From NCBI GenBank assembly GCA_020796225.1, contig CM036754.1, positions 45,470,084-45,534,083 on the forward strand: a DNA stretch of 64,000 bases. The letters run 5' to 3'. The stretch is from Arion vulgaris. Lineage: Eukaryota > Mollusca > Gastropoda > Stylommatophora > Arionidae. The notes beneath the pieces were generated by a model. That model searched no databases and was not told where the DNA came from. It saw nothing but the letters and a program-made list of their open reading frames with translations. Position 1 is the first letter of the stretch. The number at the start of each line of letters is the position of its first letter. The translations under genes were made by a program, and so were the position numbers. Below are positions 22,632 through 34,540 of the stretch, one piece after another.

Positions 22632-25600
22632 ATAGAGAATAACAAAGACATCTAACAAGGTATGCATATCAATGGATATTGTCTTATAAATAACAAAGAC
22701 ATCTAACAAGGTATGCATATCAATGGATATTGTCTTATAAATAACAAAGACATCTAACAAGGTATGCATATCAATGAATATTGTCTTATAAATAACAAAG
22801 ACATCTAACAAGGTATGCATATCAATGGATATTGTCTTATAAATAACAAAGACATCTAACAAGGTATGCATATCAATGGATATTGTCTTATAAATAACAA
22901 AGACATCTAACAAGGTATGCATATCAATGGGTATTGTCTTATAAATAACAAAGACATCTAACAAGGTATGCATATCAATGGATATTGTCTTATAAATAAC
23001 AAAGACATCTAACAAGGTATGCATATCAATGGGTATTGTCTTATAAATAACAAAGACATCTAACAAGGTATGCATATCAATGGATATTGTCTTATAAATA
23101 ACAAAGACATCTAACAAGGTATGCATATCAATGGATATTGTCTTATAAATAACAAAGACATCTAACAAGGTATGCATATCAATGAATATTGTCTTATAAA
23201 TAACAAAGACATCTAACAAGGTATGCATATCAATGGATATTGTCTTATAAATAACAAAGACATCTAACAAGGTATGCATATCAATGGATATTGTCTTATA
23301 AATAACAAAGACATCTAACAAGGTATGCATATCGATGGATATTGTCTTATAAATAACAAAGACATCTAACAAGGTATGCATATCAATGGATATTGTCTTA
23401 TAAATAACAAAGACATCTAACAAGGTATGCATATCAATGGATATTGTCTTATAAATAACAAAGACATCTAACAAGGTATGCATATCAATGGATATTGTCT
23501 CATAAATAACAAAGACATCTAACAAGGTATGCATATCAATGGATATTGTCTTATAAATAACAAAGACATCTAACAAGGTATGCATATCAATGGATATTGT
23601 CTTATAAATAACAAAGACATCTAACAAGGTATGCATATCAATGGATATTGTCTTATAAATAACAAAGACATCTAACAAGGTATGCATATCAATGGATATT
23701 GTCTTATAAATAACAAAGACATCTAACAAGGTATGCATATCAATGGATATTGTCTTATAAATAACAAAGACATCTAACAAGGTATGCATATCAATGGATA
23801 TTGTCTTATAAATAACAAAGACATCTAACAAGGTATGCATATCAATGGATATTGTCTTATAAATAACAAAGACATCTAACAAGGTATGCATATCAATGGA
23901 TATTGTCTTATAAATAACAAAGACATCTAACAAGGTATGCATATCAATGGATATTGTCTTATAAATAACAAAGACATCTAACAAGGTATGCATATCAATG
24001 GGTATTGTCTTATAAATAACAAAGACATCTAACAAGGTATGCATATCAATGAATATTGTCTTATAAATAACAAAGACATCTAACAAGGTATGCATATCAA
24101 TGGATATTGTCTTATAAATAACAAAGACATCTAACAAGGTATGCATATCAATGGATATTGTCTTATAAATAACAAAGACATCTAACAAGGTATGCATATC
24201 GATGGATATTGTCTTATAAATAACAAAGACATCTAACAAGGTATGCATATCAATGGATATTGTCTCATAAATAACAAAGACATCTAACAAGGTATGCATA
24301 TCAATGGATATTGTCTCATAAATAACAAAGACATCTAACAAGGTATGCATATCAATGGATATTGTCTTATAAATAACAAAGACATCTAACAAGGTATGCA
24401 TATCAATGGATATTGTCTTATAAATAACAAAGACATCTAACAAGGTATGCATATCAATGGATATTGTCTTATAAATAACAAAGACATCTAACAAGGTATG
24501 CATATCAATGGATATTGTCTTATAAATAACAAAGACATCTAACAAGGTATGCATATCAATGAATATTGTCTTATAAATAACAAAGACATCTAACAAGGTA
24601 TGCATATCAATGGATATTGTCTTATAAATAACAAAGACATCTAACAAGGTATGCATATCAATGGATATTGTCTTATAAATAACAAAGACATCTAACAAGG
24701 TATGCATATCAATGGATATTGTCTTATAAATAACAAAGACATCTAACAAGGTATGCATATCAATGGATATTGTCTTATAAATAACAAAGACATCTAACAA
24801 GGTATGCATATCAATGGGTATTGTCTCATAAATAACAAAGACATCTAACAAGGTATGCATATCAATGAATATTGTCTTATAAATAACAAAGACATCTAAC
24901 AAGGTATGCATATCAATGAATATTGTCTTATAAATAACAAAGACATCTAACAAGGTATGCATATCAATGGGTATTGTCTCATAAATAACAAAGACATCTA
25001 ACAAGGTATGCATATCAATGGGTATTGTCTCATAAATAACAAAGACATCTAACAAGGTATGCATATCAATGGATATTGTCTTATAAATAACAAAGACATC
25101 TAACAAGGTATGCATATCAATGGATATTGTCTTATAAATAACAAAGACATCTAACAAGGTATGCATATCAATGGATATTGTCTTATAAATAACAAAGACA
25201 TCTAGCAAGGTATGCATATCAATGGATATTGTCTTATAAATAACAAAGACATCTAACAAGGTATGCATATCAATGGATATTGTCTTATAAATAACAAAGA
25301 CATCTAACAAGGTATGCATATCAATGGATATTGTCTTATAAATAACAAAGACATCTAACAAGGTATGCATATCAATGAATATTGTCTTATAAATAACAAA
25401 GACATCTAACAAGGTATGCATATCAATGGGTATTGTCTTATAAATAACAAAGACATCTAACAAGGTATGCATATCAATGGATATTGTCTTATAAATAACA
25501 AAGACATCTAACAAGGTATGCATATCAATGGGTATTGTCTTATAAATAACAAAGACATATAACAAGGTATGCATATCAATGGATATTGTCTTATAAATAA

Positions 25601-25959
25601 CAAAGACATCTAACAAGGTATGCATATCAATGGATATTGTCTTATAAATAACAAAGACATCTAACAAGGTATGCATATCAATGGATATTGTCTTATAAAT
25701 AACAAAGACATCTAACAAGGTATGCATATCAATGGATATTGTCTTATAAATAACAAAGACATCTAACAAGGTATGCATATCAATGAATATTGTCTTATAA
25801 ATAACAAAGACATCTAACAAGGTATGCATATCAATGGGTATTGTCTTATAAATAACAAAGACATCTAACAAGGTATGCATATCAATGAATATTGTCTTAT
25901 AAATAACAAAGACATCTAACAAGGTATGCATATCAATGGATATTGTCTTATAAATAACA
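22632..25959. repeat. 51-bp satellite, about 65 copies (II)
   Basis: Unit aacaaagacatctaacaagg, tatgcatatcaatggatatt, gtcttataaat. Unrelated in sequence to the 3.8-7.3 kb array but of identical unit length. The minus strand is open for 1,166 codons (DMHTLLDVFVIYKTISI repeated). Nearly all variation falls in one patch (KTISI, KTIFI, KTIPI, ETIPI) and changes residues, so there is no sign of purifying selection. Confidence 0.97.
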
Positions 25960-25961
25960 TC

Positions 25962-26215
25962 ATGTTCCGAAAGATGAAATATTTTGGCCACGTTAAAACG
26001 TAACAGTGGTTTGGAGAGAAAGGTATTGGAAGCCATGGTAATTTTATTAGTACGAAGCAGGAGACGATCAAGACGAAGGTGGCAGCGGGGCGTCAAAGAT
26101 ACCTTGAACATGTCGCTTGAGGAGACGGGAGAACTTGCTGGGAGACAGAGAAGTTCCCAGGCGGTCTGTGATGATAGTGATGTTCCGCAAGGGACATGCT
26201 ACTACTAGACTAGAC
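25962..26215 (+). pseudogene. LINE 3' fragment
   Basis: Frames read FRKMKYFGHVKT, then RSRRRSRRRWQRGVKDTLNMSLEETGELAG, then GTCYY and a TATCATCAG end; this follows the layout at 17230-17528. It abuts the 51-bp satellite directly. Confidence 0.75.
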
Positions 26216-27485
26216 TATCATCAGATATTGCATGATCGTATTGTTTGTTTGATTTCAGGATTACAGCCTCTTCAAGCCGACATACGCCCTTTCAATCTAA
26301 GAACGATTCTCATTTTGGCTATATTATGTCTCGTTAGTTTCTACAAAACATGAAGTCTCCAACCGTTTAGGATGTACATGTATTACCTTTGCGCCGAATA
26401 ACTATCTCCATTACTTTTTTTTTTGCAACCCGTCATATGATTGGCTGGTGAGGCATGACTATGGCAGTGTTAGCTTCACAAAGAAGATTTTTACTTTTAG
26501 TTGGTAGTTTATCAAGTTGTGATCTGCGCCATTCACAACACAATATCGTTTTCATTATCCGTCAACCCCTCTCCCTCATCCCACCACCTAAGCATAAACT
26601 TCAACTCTATCTTACTGTGCATACATACGTTTAAAAAAGTAGTAATTTAATTTAAAAAATAAAGAATAAAAGGTCAATGAAGATTTATTCCTTCCTCTCA
26701 CAAAGTGCATAACAAAATCGCCGACAACGTAACGTCTTAAGGGGGTTTAGGAGATAGAGATCTTACAGGTCGAAGAACACAGCTAAATCTGCCTGTCTAT
26801 CAACATTCACAGTCAGCGGTGTGTGTATACCTGCTTCAATAAAGAGCTATGATTTTGACTCTCTTCCAACTAATGTCTAAAATGGAATGAAATTAACAGC
26901 TGATAATATTTACGACTTATCCCGTCTAAATGCTCCCTTAAATCTATAATCGCGAGGAAAGAATAGTGGGAAAATACTGTATTATACTCAGATTCTATTC
27001 AGACCCGACGTTGAATATTTGAGATAGGCAACCGCTTTATACACGTCATGTTTTCTCATGTTGAAAAGCTTGACTCGAAAGCTTCTTCGTTTACCAAGAT
27101 GACAGATATTGCCTTTCTATTCTGTGGTAAATCTCAAGCTATTCATGTTAACGGTTGCTGTGCCGTGGGTAAGACATCATGACTTCATGTCTGGTGGTTG
27201 TTAAACCATGTGGTTCATGGTTGTCTTTCAAAGTAGGATCTCCTAATGTCAGCACGATCAATATTTAATTATTTAATGATGTTTTTTTTTCTTATTTGAA
27301 ATCGTTAAAAAAAAACCACGCGTAACGTTTCGGGCATAGATCTAACGTTTTTTACTGGGTTTTGGGAAGATAGGCAGGAGTGAGGGAAGGTATGGTAGAA
27401 AATGTGGCTCTCTCACTTCTTATGCAGGGGGTTCGGGTTCAATTGCACAGATACCTCGGTAGTTAGAGTAATACTCTGCCCGTGA
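26216..27485. other. No gene seen
   Basis: AT-rich sequence with only short random frames. No exon-like segment, known repeat family or tandem structure recognised. Confidence 0.45.
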
Positions 27486-27487
27486 GT

Positions 27488-27709
27488 TTACAGGGCTCGC
27501 AAGGGGAGCACAGAATAGTAACACTTCGATCAACAAGGCATGTCATAAGAGATGACTGAAGTAGTGGTACAGGGAAGCTACTCTAGTAAATAAAAAGCGC
27601 CGGAGAAATCGGATGTGCAGGCCTACATGTAGGCGCTTAACTGAAACAATGTACAATCGTTCTTAGACTCGGATCACATACAAAACACATCGAATGGTTT
27701 AACAAATGA
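27488..27709 (+). repeat. SINE-like repeat A (plus copy of inverted pair)
   Basis: From gctcgcaaggggagcacaga through catgtcataagagatgactg to tggtttaacaaatga. It stops just before the usual tggtcgatatggagc and runs directly into the opposite-strand copy at 27710. Confidence 0.85.
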
Positions 27710-27960
27710 TCTTCTTCTTCGAACGTTCCATATCAATCACTTGTTAACCACTCTCTGTGATTTATATGTGATCTGAGCTTAAGAGCGATTGTACGTTGTG
27801 CCAGTTATGCGCCTAAAAGTAGGTCAGCACATCTGATTTCTCGACACTTTTATTTACTAGGTAGTTTCCTTGGCCCTACTTCAGTCACCTCTTACGACAT
27901 GCCTTGTAGGTTGCAGTGTTACTATTCTTTGCTTCCTTGAGGCTCGACAACACACGGGCG
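27710..27960 (-). repeat. SINE-like repeat A (minus copy of inverted pair)
   Basis: Starts with its (gaa)n tail at 27712 and continues to ctcgacaacacacgggcg. With the preceding copy it forms a tail-to-tail palindrome of about 470 bases. Confidence 0.87.
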
Positions 27961-27997
27961 ATTTACACAATCAATTTATATCTATGTAATCTGCAGA

Positions 27998-28495
27998 TGT
28001 TTACTCAATCAGCTTCCACTCAATCAGCATCCACTCAATCAACTTTCACTCAATCAACATCCACTCAATCAACTTTCACACAATCAACTTTCACACAATC
28101 AACATCCACTCAATCAACTTTCACTCAATCAACTTTCACTCAATTAACTATCACTCAATCAACTTTCACTCAATTAACTATCACTCAATCAACTTCCACT
28201 CAATCAATTTCCACTCAATCAACTTTTACACAATCAACATCCACTCAATCAACATCCACTCAATCAACATCCACTCAATCAACTTCCACTCAACTTTCAC
28301 TCAATCAACTTCCACTCAATCAACTTTCACTCAATCAACTTCCACACAATCAACTTCCACACAATCAACTTTCACTCAATCAACTTCCACACAATCAACT
28401 TCCACACAATCAACTTTCACACAATCAACTTTCACTCAATCAACTTCCACACAATCAACTTCCACACAATCAACTTTCACTCAATCAATATCTTG
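27998..28495. repeat. 15-bp minisatellite, about 33 copies
   Basis: Unit actcaatcaacttcc with a/t and t/c variants. It gives serine/threonine/glutamine-rich open frames (TQSTS, NQLPL) that I regard as incidental. Confidence 0.95.
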
Positions 28496-29011
28496 ATTAA
28501 TATTTCCTTGATTCGATCAAATCATGTCCCTTCTATAGTCACCTTCAAATTTGAATTTGATAACGTTGGGTTATCTTGTAGACGACAAGATCATTAAACC
28601 GGACCTTCCTATATCAAGCGGTACTCGAGGCAGTATGATCAGAATTACACAGATGTTTGAACACAATAGAGAGCTGATCTATATCTATCCATCATTTTCT
28701 TTTATGATTTTATTGCTTTTTTATGAGACTCGATCCAAGCTTGAAAGCTACCTCCAAGGCAAGTTATACCCACATCAATCGCCGCATCAATTCATCCTCT
28801 CTTTCTATTTACTTGTTTGGATGTGTGCTGAGGATCAAACGAGGTTTTAAAGTAAATCTGAGTTAGTTTCAACGACTATTCGTAATGTTACCTTATTGAA
28901 GTCAGTCTCTAATGGTTCTATTTATCCAGGTTTAGCCATGAAATATACTTATCTAAAATCTGGAGAAATAAATAGTTGACAAATTTACAGAAATCTTCTT
29001 TGATGTTGGAC
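28496..29011. other. No gene seen
   Basis: A 99-codon frame at 28551 resembles nothing recognisable, and there is no exon-like context. Confidence 0.4.
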
Positions 29012-29308
29012 GGCATAGTTCACTATACTTTATGTATTATGGATAGACAATTTTAGAACGCAATTCTTGGCATAGTTCATTATATTTTATGTATTAGGGA
29101 TAGACAATTTTAGAACGCAATTAGTGGCATAGTTCATTATATTTTATGTATTAGGGATAGACAATTTTAGAACGCAATTCTTGGCATAGTTCATTATATT
29201 TTATGTATTAGGGATAGACAATTTTAGAACGCAATTAGTGGCATAGTTCATTATATTTTATGTATTAGGGATAGACAATTTTAGAACGCAATTAGTGGCA
29301 TAGTTCAG
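29012..29308. repeat. 57-bp minisatellite, about 5 copies
   Basis: Unit ggcatagttcattatatttt, atgtattagggatagacaat, tttagaacgcaattagt, with an alternating cttgg/agtgg ending that suggests a two-unit higher order. Confidence 0.94.
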
Positions 29309-29489
29309 ATTTGCGGTTTAAACTTGGATTTTTTGCAAGGAATTCATTCTTTAAAAAAATGTTTGTTTGTATAAGCTTTGCAACATCAATATAACTCGAT
29401 CTTAGGTTGAACGTGGCGTGCATATTGTCATAAAGAGGTTTGAAACTGCTATATAGATAAGGACACTCAAATTAATATTGAATGTATCC

Positions 29490-29745
29490 AGCTTCTTCTT
29501 CTTCTTTCGAACGCTCCTATCGTCCACTTGTTTAGCACTCTTTGTGATTTCATGTGATCCGAGCCTAAGAACGATTGTACGATGTACCAATTATGAGCCT
29601 ACAAGTAGAACAGAACATCCGATTTCTGCGACACGTTTTTAAAAATGTACAATGGTAGCTTCTAGTCTACCTCAGTCGACTTTGACATGCTTGCAGGTCG
29701 CACTATTACTATTTGTTGCTCCTCTGTGAGCTCCAGCAACACAAG
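29490..29745 (-). repeat. SINE-like repeat A
   Basis: Tail at 29491-29504, then cgaacgctcctatcgtccac through to gagctccagcaacacaaggg. Head-to-head with the next copy. Confidence 0.85.
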
Positions 29746-29785
29746 GGCACATGACTACGCCTGCATTCTTAGCTGACGAATCGCT

Positions 29786-30042
29786 CGTGTGTTGTCGGGG
29801 CTTGCAAGGGGAACAAAGAATAGTAACACTGCGACCTACAAGGCATGTCGTAAGAGGCGACTGAGGTAGGGACCTAGGAAGTTAACCTAGTAAATAAAAA
29901 GCGTCGCATAAATCGGATGTGCTGGTCTACTTGTAGATGCATAACTGGCACAATGTACAATCGCACTTAGACTCAGATCACATACAAATTATAAAGAGTG
30001 GTTAACAAGTGGTCGATATGGAGCGTTCGAAGAAGGAGAATA
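29786..30042 (+). repeat. SINE-like repeat A
   Basis: From gctcgtgtgttgtcggggct through catgtcgtaagaggcgactg to tggtcgatatggagcgttcg and gaagaaggag. Confidence 0.88.
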
Positions 30043-30714
30043 GGTCATAGGAGGCCGTAGGGTTGATTCATCGCGACCTATTTTGTCTTACATAAACATC
30101 ATTGCCCCGCCCCACGGCTCCCTCTCCCGCTCCTTCTTTCTCGTTTGTCAAATGTTAACTGTCATCAATATATCTCTATTTTCATATCACATTTCAAATT
30201 TCACCAAGTTTCTGCATGTATTTATTTCTCATGTCATTTCTCCTACTTCCTCTCGTGATATGTTCTCTCTCTCTTTCCCAGTTTGTTTTCTCTCTCTCTC
30301 TCTCTTCTCATATTCTCTCACCAAATAATATGTTAGTGTGTAACGTTGTTGTCTAATTGGTTTCCTGTCGATAACATTTCCTCAATAACTTTGATATCAA
30401 CTCTCAGACAATATCACTTGCTCGAGTCAAACTTCTCGTCCAGTTCTCTTTAAGTGGAAGCCATTAAATAACAACAAGCTAGGGGAGATTAATCGAAGAA
30501 ACACAGGGAAAACAAACTACAAATTATGTCCCTTGTTTTTACAAATAAAGACATTTTTTTCAATTAATATTCTGCAAAATCTGTGCATTGCAAGCTTAAA
30601 TCAGTCAAGGTAGGGGAGGTACCATAGGTAGTCGATACTGATCAAGACTCTATCCAACCTTCATGGGGTGGTCCTGAAAACAGACTATTGCATTGTAGTC
30701 TGTGGCGTAGAGGC
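30043..30714. other. No gene seen; pyrimidine-rich microsatellite
   Basis: Contains a (TC)n tract around 30260-30310; otherwise unassigned. Confidence 0.45.
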
Positions 30715-32033
30715 TAGACACTATTAAGCCACACTGGTAAAATATACGCAAAAATATTAGAACAGCGCATAAGACACATCGCTGATCCACAAATAAGCCC
30801 CTCACAGTTTGGATTTAGAAGAGAAGTGGGATGCACAGACGCTTTATTCCCTCTGAGACAACTGAGTGAAAAAGCAATAGAATATAATAAAGAGTTTCAC
30901 TTATTATTCATCGATCAAGAAAAGGCATTCGATAGAATAGATAGAAGTATTCTATGGGAAACATAAAACTATGGGAAAACTGCTAGACAATATCAGAGCA
31001 ATATACACAAATAGCGACAGAGGGGTAAGAGCAACAGACGGAATGAGAGACTCATTCGAAACAAAATCAGGAGTAAGACAGGATTGTATGCTCTCACCTC
31101 TTCTCTTCAACATATATATAGACAGAATAGTGAAAGAGACACAGTGCGAAAAAGACCTTATTGACATAGACAATGATAACTACGACCAATTAAACAACCA
31201 AATCAATGAATTACTTTTTGCAGACAACCAAAGTCTAATCTATGAAGATGAGCTACAACATCACATGAATTCATTGCTAATAGCATGTAGAAAGTACAAC
31301 ATGAAAATCAACAAACAAAAGACCGAGACCATATAAATCAGCAGAACACCAAGCCAAGCAAACATACAAATAGACAACACCAGAGTAAAGCAAGTTTCTG
31401 AATTCAAATATTTAGGTAGCATTTTCATAGAGGACGGAACACTCGATAGAGAAATAGAGACGAGGTGTCAAAAAGCAAATGCAGTGACTTACCAGCTGGC
31501 ACCATTACTACAACACCCAAAGATCAAGATGGAAGTGAAAAGACAGATGATAAAAAGTATTTTCCTACCAACATTTTGTTACCAGTGCTAAACTTGGTCT
31601 CTTACAGCAACACACCACAGAAAGCTCACCACGTGTGAAATGAAATGCTTGAGGAAGGCAGTGGAGTCACGGGAAAAATATACTTACAAATTAAGGATAT
31701 CAGAAACAGAGAGGGCATAACTTCATGCACCAAATACATCGAAAGACAACAAATGCAGTGGTTTGGACATTTAATGAGAATGAAATACAACCAACCACCA
31801 ATAACAGCATACAATAAAAAGAGATCAGGTACTAGAGCTAAGGGAAGACCAAGAAAAGATGGATAGACAATATCAAGACCACATTACATAAACACGGATA
31901 TAACACAACAAGGGCGACTCATCTAGGTCTAGAACGCAAATTAAAGCTCCCATCCCTACGCTTAACGGCAAGAGTGAACAGCCAACTCCATCTTCCACCT
32001 GGGAATAGAAAACAGACAATAGTAGTGGTTTAG
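30715..32033 (+). pseudogene. LINE reverse-transcriptase pseudogene with 3' end
   Basis: Reads HTGKIYAKILEQRIRHIADP, SQFGFRREVGCTDAL, motif A LLFIDQEKAFDRID, then after a stop and frameshift motif B SGVRQDCMLSPLLFNIY, motif C altered to LLFADNQSL (second aspartate lost), KINKQKTE, FKYLGSIFIEDGTLDREIET, then WFGHLMRMKYNQPPITAY and RAKGRPRKDG. The ending has HLGLERKLKLPSLRL and VNSQLHLPPGNRK. Multiple stops. Copies of its 3' half are at 43690-44720 (minus) and 52820-53325 (plus). Confidence 0.9.
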
Positions 32034-32051
32034 TGCTTGCTTCTCGCTGCA

Positions 32052-32428
32052 AATGTACTCGGCTCTCTCTACATTGTGAAGCCATCGAGACTTGGCTCTC
32101 TACATTGTGAAGCCATCGAGACTCGGCTCTCTACATTGTGAAGCCATCGAGACTCGGCTCTCTACATTGTGAAGCCATCGAGACTCGGCTCTCTACATTG
32201 TGAAGCCATCGAGACTCGGCTCTCTACATTGTGAAGCCATCGAGACTCGGCTCTCTACATTGTGAAGCCATCGAGACTCGGCTCTCTACATTGTGAAGCC
32301 ATCGAGACTCGGCTCTCTACATTGTGAAGCCATCGAGACTCGGCTCTCTACATTGTGAAGCCATCGAGACTCGGCTCTCTACATTGTGAAGCCATCGAGA
32401 CTCGGCTCTCTCTACATTGTGAAGCCAT
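32052..32428. repeat. 31-bp minisatellite, about 12 copies
   Basis: Unit ctacattgtgaagccatcga followed by gactcggctct. It runs directly into dispersed repeat copy 2. Confidence 0.96.
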
Positions 32429-32990
32429 CGAGATATGTTTCCAGATATCCTCGATGTCAGTGTAGATGTGATCGAGTTCCTAGTCCTATTGGAGACAGAC
32501 AAGAAAACGTAGGTCCCGTGTTCAATTTGAGCACGTAAAAGAACCCTTGGCAGTTCAAAATCGAGAATAGCAGGCTGGAAAACCGCTGCCCGGGTAAAAT
32601 TCATTTTAAAAGATTAAAAATAAAATTCCTACAAAAATATCTTCCCTATTTTTAAAATTACTTCGGAGACCCTCGCCAGTGCTACGGAGTTCGTGTACTG
32701 CAGCTGAGACTCTCCTGTTTAAGAAAGAGATCGGAACACACATGGTTACTCACCGAAGTGCGATGATGGTGTAAGAAAGAGATCGGAACACACATGGTTA
32801 CTCACCGAAGTGCGATGATATGTAAGAAAGAGATCGGAACACACATGGTTACTCACCGAAGTGCGATGATGATGTAAGAAAGAGATCGGAACACACATGG
32901 TTACTCACCGAAGTGCGATGATGATGTAAGAAAGAGATCGGAACACACATGGTTACTCACCGAAGTGCAATGATGATGATCATATCAATG
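32427..32990 (+). repeat. Dispersed repeat with array-conserved block-tail layout, copy 2
   Basis: Homologous to 1889-2262 (gatcgagttcctagtcctat, gagcacgtaaaagaaccctt, ggcagttcaaaatcgag, cggagttcgtgtactgcagc). Its 3' part, gtaagaaagagatcggaaca to gaagtgcgatgatgat, has been amplified about five times as a 52-bp array at 32712-32975. The end is a degraded atcaatgaatcaattaatca. Confidence 0.7.
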
Positions 32991-33339
32991 AATCAATTAA
33001 TCAAGAGATATCCAAATTTGATCGCTCTAAAGTCTACGAAATTCTCTGTCCGTCCGAGCAGATAGTTGTCCAGTACACCCTCTGGCATACATCACACAGA
33101 GGTCACAGTGAATGGTCAACAATTGGTACTTCTAGGGCGACCGCGGAAGAAACTCTTTGGACTGAAAAACCACATACATATTGTTATATGTGGTCAATAT
33201 GTGATATTTTTAAAACGCGTATTGGGCTAGAACTGAGGGGGTACTGCAGTGACCACCGATAGATCCCGCTTGAATAAGATCCTCCGTAACTCCCGCCATT
33301 GCACCACTACACGCCGAGATCTGTTGGAATATTCTCTGT
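32991..33339. other. Unassigned sequence
   Basis: No gene or repeat recognised between the dispersed repeat and the LINE end. Confidence 0.4.
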
Positions 33340-34185
33340 CTACACAATAACAGTCGTACATTGCAAGCGATGATGATGGCAGCCTCAGACGTGTGCTGCT
33401 GCAAATCTCTGGTGTGTGCGGAGGTGACTGTAGAGTCAAATCCTAGAACACAATCCCCTACAACAGGTGGGGCATACATGATCAAGGTTAGACATGCGGG
33501 TGTTGTGTGTTATGTCTTTTCTCGTAGCTCGTTTTCTCTGTGCCACAACGGCTCAACGACGATTCTCAGCTATGCGAGTTCCTCTTGTGTTGTTACAGCG
33601 CCACATTTGGCGATCTTGCGCCAGGGATTCCCAGCACGTGGTGTCTATATTAACGCATTTCAGAGACACTTAAAAAGTGTCTTTAACGCGTTTTGTCTGT
33701 CCACCAGTCGAACGTCTGCCCCCTTCAAGTTCGCCATACATCAGCTGTTTTGTCTGTCCACCAGTCGAACGTCTGCCCCCTTCAAGTTCGCCATACATCA
33801 ACTGTTTTGTCTGTCCACCAGTCGAACGTCTGCCCCTTCAAGTTCGCATACATCAACTGTTTTGTCTGTCCACCAGTCGAACGTCTGCCCCCTTCAAGCT
33901 GGCCATATATCAACTGTTTTGTCTGTCCACCAGTCGAACGGCTGCCCCCTTCAAGTTCGCCATACATCAACTGTTTTGTCTGTCCACCAGTCGAACGGCT
34001 GCCCCCTTCAAGCTCGCCATACATCAACTGTTTTGTCTGTCCACCAGTCGAACGTCTGCCCCCTTCAAGCTCGCCATATATCAACTGTTTTGTCTGTCCA
34101 CCAGTCGAACGTCTGCCCCCTTCAAGTTCGCCATACATCAACTGTTTTGGGCTGCATTTATCAGGCATCCGAGCAACGGTTCTAC
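33340..34185 (-). pseudogene. LINE 3' fragment with an in-frame tandem amplification
   Basis: Minus strand: RMPDKCSPKQLMYGEL, then a run of YGELEGGRRSTGGQTKQLM repeats, then the continuation FKDTLK-like to LYSHLRTHQ (C-terminal zinc-finger end, in a third frame) and a gatgatgatg-rich 3' end. KQ(L/V)(L/F)YGEL followed by G-GGQ is a hallmark of a widespread animal LINE group whose ORF ends with a GLYSHLRTH zinc finger. The intact arrangement with a single YGEL unit is at 43883-44509. RT motifs are absent. Confidence 0.8.
33690..34147. repeat. 57-bp minisatellite from LINE coding sequence, 8 copies
   Basis: Unit ttttgtctgtccaccagtcg, aacgtctgcccccttcaagt, tcgccatacatcaactg; 19 codons on the minus strand (KQLMYGELEGGRRSTGGQT). 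The third unit has lost bases, breaking the frame once. Confidence 0.95.
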
Positions 34186-34273
34186 GTGAAAACTCGGCAA
34201 CATACCCTGCGTCTGTAGCTGAAGCGGTAGTATAGTGAGCTCAATCGACGATCACAACCCAAGCGTAACTGGT

Positions 34274-34540
34274 TTAAACTCCATGACGGGCAATTTGGAA
34301 GCAAACTAGTACCCGTCGATGTTTACTAACGGTAAAAATAAAGCTCACCGTTCAGAAAGCTATGGCAAACTACTGAGCGTATAAGTGGTGCCTAGAAAAT
34401 CGACGACTCGTTTACTGTGGTTGATGGCTACGTCCTGTATGGGATAATATAAAATCGTGGCATATCCTTTACAGGGCCTCGCCATCAGCCACAGTAAACG
34501 AGTCGTCGATTTTCTGTTAGGGATATGCCACGATTTTCAA
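34274..34540 (+). mobile_element. Small inverted-repeat element, compound copy
   Basis: Homologous in reverse complement to 38163-38347 (gcaatttggaagcaaa, ctcaccgttcaga, caaactactgagcgt, aagtggtgcctagaaaatcg). It ends with the order A-B-A'-B': gactcgtttactgtgg at 34405 against ccacagtaaacgagtc at 34488, and aaaatcgtggcatatcc at 34452 against ggatatgccacgatttt at 34521. This looks like two copies head to head. Confidence 0.65.

Noticed and set aside
22611..26111. Open frame of 1,166 codons on the minus strand
   Set aside because: Same reasoning: 51-bp satellite, with its apparent N-terminus made of LINE antisense sequence.
27916..28500. Serine/threonine-rich 194-codon protein
   Set aside because: It is a 15-bp minisatellite fused to SINE sequence; no gene context.
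33361..34235. Three overlapping plus-strand frames of 170-285 codons
   Set aside because: They are antisense shadows of the amplified LINE segment on the minus strand.
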